Assembly (NCBI GenBank): GCA_018982785.1
Contig: JAHHEN010000006.1
Coordinates: 62,001 to 126,000, forward strand
Direction of reading: 5' to 3'
DNA: 64,000 nucleotides
Origin: Enterococcus innesii
Lineage (GTDB): Bacteria; Bacillota; Bacilli; Lactobacillales; Enterococcaceae
Positions 24,873-34,303 of the stretch are shown here, piece after piece; the first letter of the stretch is position 1; each line of letters opens with the position of its first letter. Below the pieces are notes generated by a model. That model was not told the DNA's origin, ran no database searches, and worked only from the letters and a program-made list of their open reading frames with translations. The position numbers were made by a program, and so were the translations under genes.

Positions 24873-25859
24873 TTAAAAGTGGACCTGATACGTCGTCACA
24901 GAGTGGAAGGGTTCTTCTGGGCGCAGTACGATCTCACCAAAGTGGGGAAATTTTTCAGAGCCAGGAACACCTTGTGTTTCGATCGCCATCCCGCCATGAT
25001 TGGCAAAAGGACCGGTCTTCATTGGTGCACCAGCTTCTCCTTCACCCGTCGTATAAATAACAACAGCAGGACGGTCGGTGGTTACAGTCAGCTGCACTTT
25101 TTGATCGGGACTGGTTACTTTCAGATCCCATTCTTGCCCATGATCCAATAAGAACGGATCATCCAACATCGTCGTTCCCATCGGGCGTTCTTGTCTAAAA
25201 TCAAATTTTGTGCCTGCGACAGGCGTTTTTTCACCGGTGGTCGTCACATCGTCATTCGTTTCAGCCACATGTTCGGCATTGATTTGAACCAAGTGGTCAT
25301 CGATCGGCTGTTGCGTATCACCTGTCAAATTGAAATAACCGTGGTTCGTTGGGTTAAATAAAGTCGCTTTGTCTGTGTTGGCATCATAAGCAAGCAATAG
25401 TTCATTGTCATTCGTCAACGTATAAGTGACTTGATAACGAACATTTCCCGGGAAGCCGCCATCGCCATCTTGCCGTGTGGTAGTAAAAATCACGCCGACA
25501 TTGTCTGCTTCCTCAAAGGTTTCAGCGATCCAGATATCGGTGTCAAGTCCCTTGGAACCGCCATGAAGCGTATTGCCACCATCATTGTCTTCCGTTTGGT
25601 ATTCTTGTCCGTCGATCTCAAAGCGAGTACCGGCGATCCTTCCTGCCACAGGGCCGATCGTTGCGCCATAATAACGTGCTTGGCGATGTCCTTCGATCGT
25701 ATCAAAACCGACCACGATGTCGCGGCCTTCTTCTACTGGAACGACCCAATCCAATAAGCGTGCGCCTTCAGGACTTAGTCTTACGATGGTACCGCTATCA
25801 TTAGAAAGCTCATAAATCGTCCCCATTTTTTCTGAGGTTATTTGTTTCACATTTGGCAT
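24873..25859 (-). CDS. galM: Aldose 1-epimerase (galactose mutarotase)
   Basis: A 328-residue protein of the mutarotase fold. It interconverts alpha and beta anomers of hexoses, feeding galactose or glucose to kinases. Conserved elements are RYYGATIGPVAGRI with its essential arginine, NTLHGGSKGLD, the catalytic histidine in NPTNHGYFNLTG, and GMAIETQGVPGSEKFPHF near the end, whose glutamate is the base. Length is usual for the family. It is a monocistronic unit with its own promoter and terminator, and no galactose cluster adjoins it. Confidence 0.93.
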   Translation of the reverse strand: MPNVKQITSEKMGTIYELSNDSGTIVRLSPEGARLLDWVVPVEEGRDIVVGFDTIEGHRQARYYGATIGPVAGRIAGTRFEIDGQEYQTEDNDGGNTLHGGSKGLDTDIWIAETFEEADNVGVIFTTTRQDGDGGFPGNVRYQVTYTLTNDNELLLAYDANTDKATLFNPTNHGYFNLTGDTQQPIDDHLVQINAEHVAETNDDVTTTGEKTPVAGTKFDFRQERPMGTTMLDDPFLLDHGQEWDLKVTSPDQKVQLTVTTDRPAVVIYTTGEGEAGAPMKTGPFANHGGMAIETQGVPGSEKFPHFGEIVLRPEEPFHSVTTYQVHF

Positions 25860-25903
25860 TCGTTCATATCCTTCTTTCTTTAATTAGTCTGCTACTCTTT
25901 TTA

Positions 25904-25944
25904 AGTATAGCCGTTATGGGCTAGATCCGTCAATTCAAGACGGA
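25904..25944 (-). promoter_or_regulatory. galM promoter with an inverted repeat around the -35
   Basis: On the minus strand TTGACG (25928-25933) and TATACT (25904-25909) are 18 bp apart. The palindrome TCCGTC / GACGGA (25926-25931 with 25939-25944) overlaps the -35 and could be an operator. Regulator unknown. Confidence 0.6.
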
Positions 25945-26144
25945 AGGATTCAGTAGGAATTTATTTTATGCCGGGCCGTTTTACACAAATAAAAAGCGGC
26001 AAGAAGGGCCCACGGGTTGATTGAATCATGGTCAGCTGATCGTGAGAGAAAGTACTAGGAGAAGCACTGGCTGCTCCTGTCTTTTCTTCAATGATCAATC
26101 ACATTCGTTTCACCTGTTGGGCTCCTATGCCGCAATTGTATCGT
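25945..26144. other. Intergenic region between tagO and galM
   Basis: No gene is seen. An imperfect stem near 26060-26080 (AGGAGAAGC / GCTGCTCCT) lies downstream of tagO but has no T run, so no terminator is called with confidence. Confidence 0.35.
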
Positions 26145-27371
26145 TTATTTTTTGTGTTTTGCTTGGTAATGTTTTCTCTTTCGTCGCTTTTCTTTGATTT
26201 GAGAAGCACTGGAAGCCAAATCCAAATCCTCACTTCCCTCTTCTTGCTTGTCTTGTCTTTTTTCTGCCCGCGCCATGAGGACTTTTTGCCTAAATCGACG
26301 GTTTCCCAGGAATTTCAGTGCACACATCAATGGTTGACGATTTTCTCCTACCAAACCAATCAATTCGATAAACAATTCAATACCGAATCCTGTACTGATG
26401 ATCAGTAAAATGATTGCGGTGTTGCTGGCATAATTCATCAATAACGCAATAAATGAAAACACCATCGCCAAGGCATAGATCGTCAAGACCGTGCCACGGT
26501 GGGTAAACCCTAATGAAAGTAAGCGATGATGCAAGTGCATTTTATCCGCCGATGAGATTTTTTGTTTATTAAATTTTCTGCGAATCATGGCATAGACGGT
26601 ATCCGTGATCGGTACTCCTAATATCAGCATCGGGGTAACCACTGTAATGAAGGTCGCATTTTTTAAGCCTTGCAACGATAGGACGGAGATCATGAAACCT
26701 AGAAAAAGTGCCCCAGTGTCCCCTAAAAAAATCGTGGCTGGATAAAAATTATAAGGAAAAAAGCCAACGATCGCGGCGATCAGCGTAAAGATCACCATCG
26801 GTACTTCAACTGAATTCGGTAAAAAGAAGTAACTGATGATCCCAATGGTCGTCAAACTGATAATAGAGACCCCACTCGCTAGACCATCCAAACCATCAAT
26901 CAAGTTGACTGCATTCGTGATCGCCAAAATCCACAGGATGGTCATAGGCAGTCCAAGCCACCCCAAATCAAAAACCCCAAGATAAGGGATCGAAACCGTA
27001 CTGATTTTGATGCCGGCAACAAAATAGATCTCCAAAGCCGCTAACGTCAAGCCTAGCGTTTTTTGCATAGGGGTCAACTCGAAGATATCATCCAATAATC
27101 CAGTAACTACGACGATGGCTGCCCCTAAAAGCATCGGCCAGACGTAGTCAAAAGGAATCATTGCGCGAAATTCCCAAAGCAATGCAAAAGAGAAGGAGAG
27201 GAAGATGCTTAATCCCCCTGCGGTCGGCATTGTTTTGGTGTTGATTCGGCGATCTCCTGGTCGATCGACTGCGCCGATCTTAAAAGAAATCAATTTAATG
27301 ATCGGTGTTAGGATTAAAGACACGATCATTGTTATAAATAAGCGCATTACAAATTTGAATGCAAAATCCAT
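26145..27371 (-). CDS. tagO: Undecaprenyl-phosphate N-acetylglucosaminyl 1-phosphate transferase (TagO/WecA type)
   Basis: A 408-residue polytopic membrane enzyme with about 11 membrane segments and a lysine-rich tail. It moves a sugar-1-phosphate from a UDP-sugar to undecaprenyl phosphate, the first step of teichoic acid or wall polysaccharide synthesis. Motifs of the family are visible: the substrate loop around GAVDRPGDRRI, TNAVNLIDGLDGLASG, FLGDTGALFLGF and the histidine loop KMHLHHRLLSLG. It differs from the shorter peptidoglycan mraY found at 61504. It lies 19 bp after yihY, with map upstream, so all three are probably co-transcribed. Confidence 0.93.
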   Translation of the reverse strand: MDFAFKFVMRLFITMIVSLILTPIIKLISFKIGAVDRPGDRRINTKTMPTAGGLSIFLSFSFALLWEFRAMIPFDYVWPMLLGAAIVVVTGLLDDIFELTPMQKTLGLTLAALEIYFVAGIKISTVSIPYLGVFDLGWLGLPMTILWILAITNAVNLIDGLDGLASGVSIISLTTIGIISYFFLPNSVEVPMVIFTLIAAIVGFFPYNFYPATIFLGDTGALFLGFMISVLSLQGLKNATFITVVTPMLILGVPITDTVYAMIRRKFNKQKISSADKMHLHHRLLSLGFTHRGTVLTIYALAMVFSFIALLMNYASNTAIILLIISTGFGIELFIELIGLVGENRQPLMCALKFLGNRRFRQKVLMARAEKRQDKQEEGSEDLDLASSASQIKEKRRKRKHYQAKHKK

Positions 27372-27390
27372 CGTTTATTCTCGCTTTCCG

Positions 27391-28312
27391 TTATTTCTCT
27401 TTATTGGTAAATGTATCCTCGATTTTCGAAGAAATCCGCTGAACAGGATCTGTTCGTTCTTTGATCTCTTGTCCTGATACATACTCTTCTACCACTGCGT
27501 TGATGATTCCACCCAAGATAATAATCGTCGCAGCAAGATTCAACCAGATCATTAAAACAATAAAACTTCCAATAATTTGATAGCCAATGATTTTCGCAGC
27601 AAAGTAACGGGCGTATAAGCCAAACACTTGTGACAGCAACATCCAGCCAATCGTTGCAAAGATCGCCCCCGGCAAAGTCGAACGCAACTTGACCTTCGCA
27701 TTAGGGACTAACCAATAGATCAGCATCATGATGAACAGCAAAGCAACGATCGTGACTGGCCATTTGACTGTTTGGAACGTATCGATCAGATTGTCTTGAA
27801 ACTTAAAAATCGGCTGCAAAAAATCAAGAATGATTTTTCCAAGCCCAAATACCATCGTAACACCAACGATCGCAATCATAAAGAGCAGGATGATCACAAA
27901 TGATACTGCGCGCACCACGATAAAATTGGAACGCTGGTCCACACCGAAGGCTTTGTTCATCGCAATTTGCAAGGCATTGATACTTTGACTCGCCGACCAC
28001 AACGCCGCTAAAGCGGAGATCGACAACAATCCACCAGAGCTGGTGGTGAAGATTTTCGATCGCTGGGCCGATAAAATCATAGATTTGATTCGGGATCAAT
28101 TCCTGTACATAAGATAAAACCGTGTTCGGATCAATTGATAAATAAGGCAAAAGATTCCCCAGCGCAATCATTAACGGGAAAAGTGAAAGCAATAAATAGT
28201 AGGCCACGACGACCGAAGTGGTCCCCATTTCTGAATCAGTTATTCTATTTTGCGTCGTTTCGATGAAACGCATCAGCTTTTGATTGCTTTTTACTTTATC
28301 AACGATTTTCAT
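27391..28312 (-). pseudogene. YihY/virulence factor BrkB family membrane protein, frameshifted
   Basis: A repaired reading of 306 residues matches the YihY family of six-helix membrane proteins (earlier misnamed RNase BN). The first frame ends at ENL near 28050. The second frame begins with TTSSGGLLSISALAALWSASQ and runs to the end. Removing one base at about 28048 joins both halves cleanly, so one extra base is present. This is the only clear case not in a homopolymer. Membrane segments (VVAYYLLLSLFPLMIALGNL, FVIILLFMIAIVGVTMVFG, FIVLMIWLNLAATIIILGGI) are intact on both sides. Function of the family is unproven. Confidence 0.8.
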
Positions 28313-28390
28313 GTTTCTTCCTCCGCCAGCGAATCATCTGCCTTTTTTCTTTGTCATACGTAACAATCAGAAGTCTCCTACCGCCAAAAT

Positions 28391-29155
28391 TTAGTAGGTG
28401 CCTTCTTCTCCTTGAGAAGTTAAAATTCTCGGACCATCATTGGTGATCGCCAAACTATGTTCATATTGGCAGCTTAAACCGCCATCTAATGTATAGGCGG
28501 TCCAGCCATTAGGATCCATTTTCATTTTCCACGTCCCTGTATTGATCATAGGTTCGATGGTAATAACCATTCCTTCTTTTAAACGTAACCCTTTGCCGGC
28601 TTCTCCGTAGTGAGGGATCATCGGACTTTCATGGATCGTTGGGCCAATGCCGTGTCCTACGAAATCACGCACAACCCCGTACCCTTCTTTTTCCGCATAG
28701 GTTTGAATGGCATGACCGATGTCACCGATTCGGTTGCCCACTTGCGCTTGTTCGATTCCTAGATACAACGCTTTTTTGGTTACTTCCATTAATCGATCAA
28801 TCTCAGGCGTCGAGTTCCCTACGACATAACTCCAGCAAGAATCAGAAATGGCACCTTTTAAATCAATACACATGTCGACTTTGATCAGATCGCCGTCTTT
28901 CAATGGTTTTTTTCGAGGAAATCCGTGACAAATCTCATCATTGATACTGCAGCAAGTGGCATATTTGTAATCTTCAAAACCAATTTGGGCAGCGATGCCG
29001 CCGTGGCTTTCAATATAATCTCTGACAAACACTTCGATATCCCAACTGGTGATACCTGGTTTGATGAAACTGCGTAATTGTTTGTGGACATCTGCTAACA
29101 GCGCGCCGGATTCGGCCATGCGGTCAATTTCTCTGGCAGATTTTAATGTAATCAT
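28391..29155 (-). CDS. map: Methionine aminopeptidase, type I
   Basis: A 254-residue enzyme that removes the initiator methionine from new proteins. The metal ligands of the family are visible: KVDMCIDLKGAISDSCWSY (two Asp), the His in VRDFVGHGIGPTIHE, and the Glu residues in ITIEPMIN and QYEHSLAI. Near residue 80, GF-DYKYATCCSINDEICHGFP is the typical substrate-pocket region. Promoter and upstream divergent flodoxin gene are mapped below. It leads the map-yihY-tagO unit. Confidence 0.97.
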   Translation of the reverse strand: MITLKSAREIDRMAESGALLADVHKQLRSFIKPGITSWDIEVFVRDYIESHGGIAAQIGFEDYKYATCCSINDEICHGFPRKKPLKDGDLIKVDMCIDLKGAISDSCWSYVVGNSTPEIDRLMEVTKKALYLGIEQAQVGNRIGDIGHAIQTYAEKEGYGVVRDFVGHGIGPTIHESPMIPHYGEAGKGLRLKEGMVITIEPMINTGTWKMKMDPNGWTAYTLDGGLSCQYEHSLAITNDGPRILTSQGEEGTY

Positions 29156-29206
29156 GTTCTCGTCTCCCTTAATTAAATTCCTCTTATTTTACCATAGAAA
29201 TCCCTT

Positions 29207-29234
29207 ATTTTACAAAATTCACAGACATTGTAAA
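29207..29234 (-). promoter_or_regulatory. Promoter of map-yihY-tagO
   Basis: On the minus strand TTTACA (29229-29234) and TAAAAT (29207-29212) are 16 bp apart, about 50 bp before the map start codon. Consensus-based inference. Confidence 0.6.
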
Positions 29235-29251
29235 GAGTTTTTCAAGTTTTG

Positions 29252-29280
29252 TTTTCAAACTTTCGTGCATTTGCTATAAT
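29252..29280 (+). promoter_or_regulatory. Promoter of the flavodoxin gene
   Basis: TTTTCA (29252-29257) and a perfect TATAAT (29275-29280) are 17 bp apart, about 50 bp before the start codon. It is divergent from the map promoter. Confidence 0.6.
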
Positions 29281-29331
29281 CTGTAAGAGAGTTTTCCTTG
29301 AGAATAGGAATGAGATTGGAGGAAAAAGCCC

Positions 29332-29778
29332 ATGGCTTTAGCAAAAATCGTCTATGCAAGCATGACGGGGAATACGGAAGAAATTGCGGATATCGTTTCT
29401 GAAGCCCTTGAAAATCTTGACATGGAAGTAGAAATGAATGAGTGTACCCAAGTGGATGCAGATGACTTTGAAGATGCTGATATCTGTATCGTCGCAACGT
29501 ATACATATGGAGACGGGGAACTACCGGATGAGATCGTCGATTTTTATGAAGATTTGCAAGAACTTGATTTAAGCGGCAAAATCTTTGGAGTCTGTGGCTC
29601 CGGCGATACTTTTTATGATGACTTTTGTAAATCCGTTGACGACTTTGAAGCCGCCTTTAGCAAAACTGGTGCGACAAAAGGAGCAGACAACGTCAAAGTT
29701 GACTTGGCTGCAGAAGAAGACGATATTCAAAACTTAGAAGCCTTTGCCAATAAACTAGCAGAAGCATTCGCTGAATAA
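29332..29778 (+). CDS. Flavodoxin
   Basis: A 148-residue short-chain electron carrier. The FMN phosphate loop is YASMTGNTEEIADIV at residues 7-21, the aromatic flavin-stacking segment TYTYGDGELPDE lies near 62, and GVCGSGDTFYDDFC near 88-101. It is very acidic, as usual for flavodoxins. It carries low-potential electrons when iron is scarce and may serve pyruvate formate-lyase activation or methionine synthase in other species. The partner here is unknown. Translation starts after TTGGAGG. Confidence 0.95.
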   Translation: MALAKIVYASMTGNTEEIADIVSEALENLDMEVEMNECTQVDADDFEDADICIVATYTYGDGELPDEIVDFYEDLQELDLSGKIFGVCGSGDTFYDDFCKSVDDFEAAFSKTGATKGADNVKVDLAAEEDDIQNLEAFANKLAEAFAE

Positions 29779-29784
29779 AACAAG

Positions 29785-29826
29785 AAAACCTCTGACAAAA
29801 TCACTTGATTCTGCCGGAGGTTTATT
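29785..29826. terminator. Bidirectional terminator, flavodoxin and TetR genes
   Basis: Stem AAACCTC-G-CA / TG-C-GAGGTTT (29790-29822) with an AAATCACTTGATT loop, between convergent genes, with T-rich exits on both strands. Confidence 0.7.
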
Positions 29827-29832
29827 GTTTGC

Positions 29833-30408
29833 TTAATGATAGCTAATATCGATGGGTGTTTCTCTTGCTAAAATATTATCGGTGGTTTCCGTCATCAGCT
29901 TAGCAATCTGATCTTCTGTCGGATGAATGATTCCCGAAGACATCAATGCCGCTAAGCCAGTAGCGACGATCCAGACACCGGTGTGCAAAGATTGTAATTT
30001 TACATCAGATAGATCTTGATATTTTGGTTCTTTTTTCACTGATTTCACAAAAAGGTCAAATGAAAACTGTTGCATGGAATCCCCACCACCATGCTCTTCT
30101 AAGTATAGCGCTCGGTATAATCGTTTTTCTTTATTTGCAAAGCCAATATAATTTAACGTTAAGTCAACGATGACATCTCCCCGTCTCTCAACTGGAAAGA
30201 CTTCTGTCGCTAAGTAGTCGTAAATCTGATTGATCAATGCATTTTTTAAGTCATCCATATTTTTAAATTCTAAGTAGATCGGTTGCGTTGAACATTTCAT
30301 CTTCGCTGCGATATTGCGTGCGGTAAAACGTGTAAATCCTTCGGTTGCGACAACTTCATAGGCAGCTTTTAAAATCTGGTCTCTAGTAATAGTTTTCTTT
30401 CTTGCCAT
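29833..30408 (-). CDS. TetR/AcrR-family transcriptional regulator
   Basis: A 191-residue regulator. The N-terminal helix-turn-helix is TRDQILKAAYEVVATEGFTRFTARNIAAKMKCSTQPIYLEFKNMDDL, with the recognition helix in STQPIYLEF. The C-terminal ligand domain of about 130 residues has a TetR_C-like pattern. Its ligand and target are unknown. It stands alone, convergent to flavodoxin and divergent from a M29 aminopeptidase gene, with about 230 bp between the two start codons. AAGGAG precedes ATG 30408. Confidence 0.85.
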   Translation of the reverse strand: MARKKTITRDQILKAAYEVVATEGFTRFTARNIAAKMKCSTQPIYLEFKNMDDLKNALINQIYDYLATEVFPVERRGDVIVDLTLNYIGFANKEKRLYRALYLEEHGGGDSMQQFSFDLFVKSVKKEPKYQDLSDVKLQSLHTGVWIVATGLAALMSSGIIHPTEDQIAKLMTETTDNILARETPIDISYH

Positions 30409-30571
30409 AATTTTTTAATCTCCTTAATTCTGCTATACATCGCTTTCAGAAATACCTTTTACTTATTGTATCATGTTTTTTTAAGTTTGCAAAAAAACTT
30501 TCAAAATTATTGCCCTTAGTGTTTCCAGTTTTTCAATTTGAAGACCACTGTTTTTTTGCTCACTTTTTCGT

Positions 30572-30600
30572 TTGTTTTCAAAAATACTTAGTGCTATCAT
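30572..30600 (+). promoter_or_regulatory. Promoter of the M29 aminopeptidase gene
   Basis: TTGTTT (30572-30577) and TATCAT (30595-30600) are separated by 17 bp, 40 bp before the start codon. Consensus-based. Confidence 0.5.
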
Positions 30601-30639
30601 GAAGACAGTTATAAATTTAGAATAAATGGAGGAATTTTA

Positions 30640-31875
30640 ATGGTTTTACCAAACTTTAATCAGAACCTTGAAAAATATGCCCAACTGATTACTGAAGTTG
30701 GCGTAAATGTCCAAAAAGGGCACACGATCGTCATCCAAATCGCCGTGGACCAAGCACCTTTAGCTCGTCTATTAACGAAAAAAGCGTATGAATTAGGTGC
30801 AGACGAAGTAATCGTCCAATGGACCGACGATGAGATCCAAAAAGAATTTCTTACTCATGCGACCGAAGATCGTTTGTCTACGATTCCTCAGCATAAAATT
30901 GATCAAACAGAAGATTGGGTTGAAAAAGGTGCGAGCCGCATCAGTGTCGTTTCTGCCAATCCCGATGCGTTAGCGGGCGTTGACTCAGACCGAGTGGCCG
31001 CTTTCCAAGCTGCTTCTGGTAAAGCGATGATGAAATTACGTCAAGCAACACAAGCCAACAAAGTCAGCTGGACTGTGGTTGCGGCGGCTGGTCAAGATTG
31101 GGCCCAAAAAGTATTCCCTGACGCTTCCCCTGAAGAAGCACAAGACAAGCTTTGGGATCAAATTTTCAAAACGACACGTATCTATGAAGAAGATCCTGTC
31201 GCAGCTTGGAAAAAACACGATGAAACCTTGCAAGTTAAAGCCGAAGAATTGAACAAAGAACAATTCAGCGCATTACACTATACAGCACCGGGTACCGATT
31301 TGATCATCGGTTTGCCTAAAAATCACTTGTGGGAAGGTGCTGGCAGTTACAATACCCGCAATGAAAAATTCATGGCGAACATGCCAACAGAAGAAGTCTT
31401 TACTGCCCCAGATAATCGTCGCATCGATGGCTATATTTCAAGTACAAAACCATTGAGCTACGCAGGCACCATCATCTCTGGGATGAAGTTCACCTTCAAA
31501 GACGGCAAAGTCGTGGACTTTTCTGCAGAACAAGGCGAAGAAGTGTTAGGCAAACTGCTAGCAATCGATGAAGGAGCAAAATCTTTAGGTGAAGTCGCAT
31601 TAGTTCCTGATCCTTCCCCTATCTCACAATCCGGCATCATCTTCTTCAATACGTTGTTCGATGAAAATGCCTCAAACCACTTGGCTTTAGGCTCCGCTTA
31701 TGCCTTCAGCTTGCAAGGCGGCACTGAGATGAGTGAAGAAGAACTGGCAGCGGCTGGTTTGAACCGCAGCCAAACCCACGTAGATTTCATGGTTGGCTCT
31801 GACCAAATGTCCATCGATGGCATCAAAGAAGATGGCACCACGGTTCCTGTCTTCCGCAATGGTGACTGGGCTTAA
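30640..31875 (+). CDS. Aminopeptidase, M29 family (AmpS type)
   Basis: A 411-residue metallo-aminopeptidase of the thermophilic/AmpS type (M29). It releases N-terminal residues from peptides in the cytoplasm. The start NFNQNLEKYAQLITEVGVNVQKGHTIVIQ, the metal-binding glutamates (AEQGEEVLGKLL, LGEVALV) and the late histidine/Asp segment (NHLALGSAYAFSLQGG, HVDFMVGSDQMSIDG) are in place. Length agrees with the family. ATG follows GGAGG. It ends at a strong terminator. Confidence 0.92.
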   Translation: MVLPNFNQNLEKYAQLITEVGVNVQKGHTIVIQIAVDQAPLARLLTKKAYELGADEVIVQWTDDEIQKEFLTHATEDRLSTIPQHKIDQTEDWVEKGASRISVVSANPDALAGVDSDRVAAFQAASGKAMMKLRQATQANKVSWTVVAAAGQDWAQKVFPDASPEEAQDKLWDQIFKTTRIYEEDPVAAWKKHDETLQVKAEELNKEQFSALHYTAPGTDLIIGLPKNHLWEGAGSYNTRNEKFMANMPTEEVFTAPDNRRIDGYISSTKPLSYAGTIISGMKFTFKDGKVVDFSAEQGEEVLGKLLAIDEGAKSLGEVALVPDPSPISQSGIIFFNTLFDENASNHLALGSAYAFSLQGGTEMSEEELAAAGLNRSQTHVDFMVGSDQMSIDGIKEDGTTVPVFRNGDWA

Positions 31876-31920
31876 TAAAAAAGGCTGAGGTGGAGTTGCT
31901 CCCCTCGGCCTTCTTTTACA
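31876..31920 (+). terminator. Terminator of the M29 aminopeptidase gene
   Basis: Stem AAGGC-GAGG-GGAG / TCC-CTC-GCCTT (31880-31912) followed by CTTTT, directly after the stop codon. A weaker GCCGG-type stem with T6 follows at about 31935-31973. Confidence 0.75.
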
Positions 31921-32016
31921 TAGAATATTGGAAACCGGCGGCTTTTTTCGTAGTAATCAGCCGGCTTTTTTGATAAAATCTACTTTGATAGTCTTTGATA
32001 AGAGAGGATGGATCCG

Positions 32017-32664
32017 ATGACACCAAATCGTGAAGATTATTTAAAGCTCATCTTAGAGCTTGGTGGTGACCAAAAGAAAATCAATAACAAACAAATCGTG
32101 TCAGGTCTGGACGTCTCAGCAGCTTCAGTAAGTGAAATGATTTCAAAATTATTAAAAGAAGGCTTAGTGGAACATTCACCTTATCAAGGGGTACAGTTGA
32201 CTGAAACTGGTTTAGCTTCTGCAAGTGCTCTGATCCGCAAGCATCGTTTATGGGAAGTCTTTCTTGTGGAGCACCTGCATTACTCATGGAATGAAGTTCA
32301 TGATGACGCAGAAGTTTTAGAACACGTCACCTCGGAAACACTGGCGAGCCGCTTAGAAGCCTACCTTGATCATCCTCGGTATTGCCCACATGGTGGAATG
32401 ATCCCTGAACAAGGAGAACTCATTCACGAAGGCGAAAAAAACACCATGAGTTCCTATCCGGTAGGAACAAAAATTCGTATCGCCCGTGTCCTTGACGAAC
32501 GAGAACTGCTGGATTACCTCGTTTCGATCCAATTGAATATTCATGAAGAATACGAGATCATCGATGCGGCAGCATACGAGGGTCCGATTACGATCAAAAA
32601 TGATACAAAAGAAATTGCTGTCAGCTACAAAGCCGCCAGCACGATTTTTGTCGATAAACTGTAA
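32017..32664 (+). CDS. DtxR/MntR-family metal-dependent repressor
   Basis: A 215-residue regulator with three parts. The winged helix (NREDYLKLILELGGDQKKINNKQIVSGLDVSAASVSEMI) is followed by the dimerisation and metal-binding region, with ligand candidates in RKHRLWEVFLVEHLHYSWNEVHDDAEVLEHV and HPRYCPHGG. A C-terminal FeoA/SH3-like domain begins near residue 150. The family controls manganese or iron uptake; the extra domain is common in lactobacillales MntR/ScaR-like proteins. ATG 32017 is preceded by AGAGG at nine bases. It overlaps nothing and lies 12 bp before zwf. Confidence 0.9.
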   Translation: MTPNREDYLKLILELGGDQKKINNKQIVSGLDVSAASVSEMISKLLKEGLVEHSPYQGVQLTETGLASASALIRKHRLWEVFLVEHLHYSWNEVHDDAEVLEHVTSETLASRLEAYLDHPRYCPHGGMIPEQGELIHEGEKNTMSSYPVGTKIRIARVLDERELLDYLVSIQLNIHEEYEIIDAAAYEGPITIKNDTKEIAVSYKAASTIFVDKL

Positions 32665-32676
32665 GGAGTGAAGATG

Positions 32677-34200
32677 ATGGAAAAAAAGGTCCTTTTTACG
32701 ATTTTTGGCGGTACGGGCGACCTTGCCCAACGCAAACTATACCCTTCTTTGTTTCGGTTGTACAAAAAAGGCGATTTGAAAGAAGATTTTGCAGTCATTG
32801 GTACTGCTCGCCGTCCTTGGTCGGATGAACACTATCGTGAAGTAGTAATAGGTACGATCAAAGAATTGAGCGACTCACAAGAACAAGCAGAGACATTCGC
32901 TTCTCATTTCTACTACCAATCACATGATGTAACAGATACGAGTCATTATGATTCATTGAAAGATTTAGCAGAAACCTTAGATCAAAAATACCATTTAGAA
33001 GGCAATCAAATTTTTTACTTAGCGATGTCTCCTAACTTCTTTGGGACGATCGTTTCTCACTTGAAATCCCAAGGGATGCTGGATACTGACGGCTACCATC
33101 GGGTGATCATCGAAAAACCATTTGGAAGCGACTATGACTCAGCAAAAGAATTGAATGAAGAGATCAATCAAGTCTTTACAGAACAAGAAATCTACCGGAT
33201 CGATCATTATTTAGGAAAAGAAATGATCCAAAACATTTCTGCGATTCGTTTTGCCAATAACATTTTTGAGTCGATGTGGAACAATCGGTACATTGACAAT
33301 GTTCAGATCAATATCGCAGAAAACTTAGGTGTTGAAGAACGCGGTGGGTATTATGATAAGAGCGGCGCCTTAAAAGATATGGTCCAAAATCATATTCTGC
33401 AGATCCTTTCCTTATTAGCCATGGAGCCGCCAGTAGCTTTTTCTGAAAAAGAGTTACGGACAGAAAAAATCAAAGCCTTAAATGCGATCCGTATCTACTC
33501 CGAAGAAGAAGTGAAACAACACTTCGTTCGTGGTCAATACGATAAAGGACAATTAGAAGACAAGAAATTTGTTGGCTACCGTGAAGAAGCCAATGTCGAT
33601 GAAAAATCGGCAACGGAAACCTTCGTTGCTGGGAAATTCTTGATCGATAACTTCCGCTGGTCCGGCGTACCATTTTATGTACGCACCGGGAAACGCTTGA
33701 CGGAAAAAGGCACTCGCATCAACATTGTCTTTAAACAAGTCCCAGTCAATGTCTTTAAGCAAGACCTGAATGAACAAAAGCAAATCGAGAGTTTGGCACC
33801 GAATGTGCTGACGATTTACATTCAACCGACGGAAGGCTTCTCTCTTTCCTTGAACGGAAAAGAGATTGGCCAAGGGTTTGAAACATTGCCAGTGAAGCTC
33901 GATTACCGAAATAGTACTGAAATCGTCGAAAACACCCCTGAAGCCTACGAAAAATTGATTCTAGATGCTTTGAACGGGGATGGCACTAACTTTACCCACT
34001 GGGATGAAGTTGCCCAATCTTGGCGCATCGTTGATGTGATCCGTCACGCTTGGGACCAAGAAACACCTGATTTTCCAAACTATGCCGCAGGAACGATGGG
34101 ACCCCAAGCTGCCTATGATCTCTTAGCTGCCGATGGGTTTGAATGGATCTGGCGTCCCGATGAATGGTATCGAGAACGGGATTTACTAAATGAAAAATAA
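32677..34200 (+). CDS. zwf: Glucose-6-phosphate 1-dehydrogenase
   Basis: A 507-residue enzyme that oxidises glucose-6-phosphate to 6-phosphogluconolactone, reducing NADP, the entry to the oxidative pentose phosphate pathway. The nucleotide-binding motif is FGGTGDLAQRKLYPSLF near residue 9. The substrate motif is RIDHYLGKEMIQN near 170, with the catalytic His in it. ATG at 32677 follows TAAGGAG by eight bases, an in-frame GTG and another ATG upstream being too close to that site. It may be transcribed with the DtxR-like gene 12 bp before it. Confidence 0.96.
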   Translation: MEKKVLFTIFGGTGDLAQRKLYPSLFRLYKKGDLKEDFAVIGTARRPWSDEHYREVVIGTIKELSDSQEQAETFASHFYYQSHDVTDTSHYDSLKDLAETLDQKYHLEGNQIFYLAMSPNFFGTIVSHLKSQGMLDTDGYHRVIIEKPFGSDYDSAKELNEEINQVFTEQEIYRIDHYLGKEMIQNISAIRFANNIFESMWNNRYIDNVQINIAENLGVEERGGYYDKSGALKDMVQNHILQILSLLAMEPPVAFSEKELRTEKIKALNAIRIYSEEEVKQHFVRGQYDKGQLEDKKFVGYREEANVDEKSATETFVAGKFLIDNFRWSGVPFYVRTGKRLTEKGTRINIVFKQVPVNVFKQDLNEQKQIESLAPNVLTIYIQPTEGFSLSLNGKEIGQGFETLPVKLDYRNSTEIVENTPEAYEKLILDALNGDGTNFTHWDEVAQSWRIVDVIRHAWDQETPDFPNYAAGTMGPQAAYDLLAADGFEWIWRPDEWYRERDLLNEK

Positions 34201-34206
34201 GCAAAT

Positions 34207-34248
34207 GGTCAATTGGATGAGGAAAAAACATCCAATTGGCCGTTTTTC
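34207..34248 (+). terminator. Terminator of zwf
   Basis: Stem GGTCAATTGGATG / CATCCAATTGGCC (34207-34219 with 34229-34241) with one G-T pair, followed by GTTTTTC. Confidence 0.88.
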
Positions 34249-34303
34249 TTTTTTTCCGTCTGTTTATAATAGAAAGAAATGAGAAATGAAAGGAGCAGCA
34301 AAG

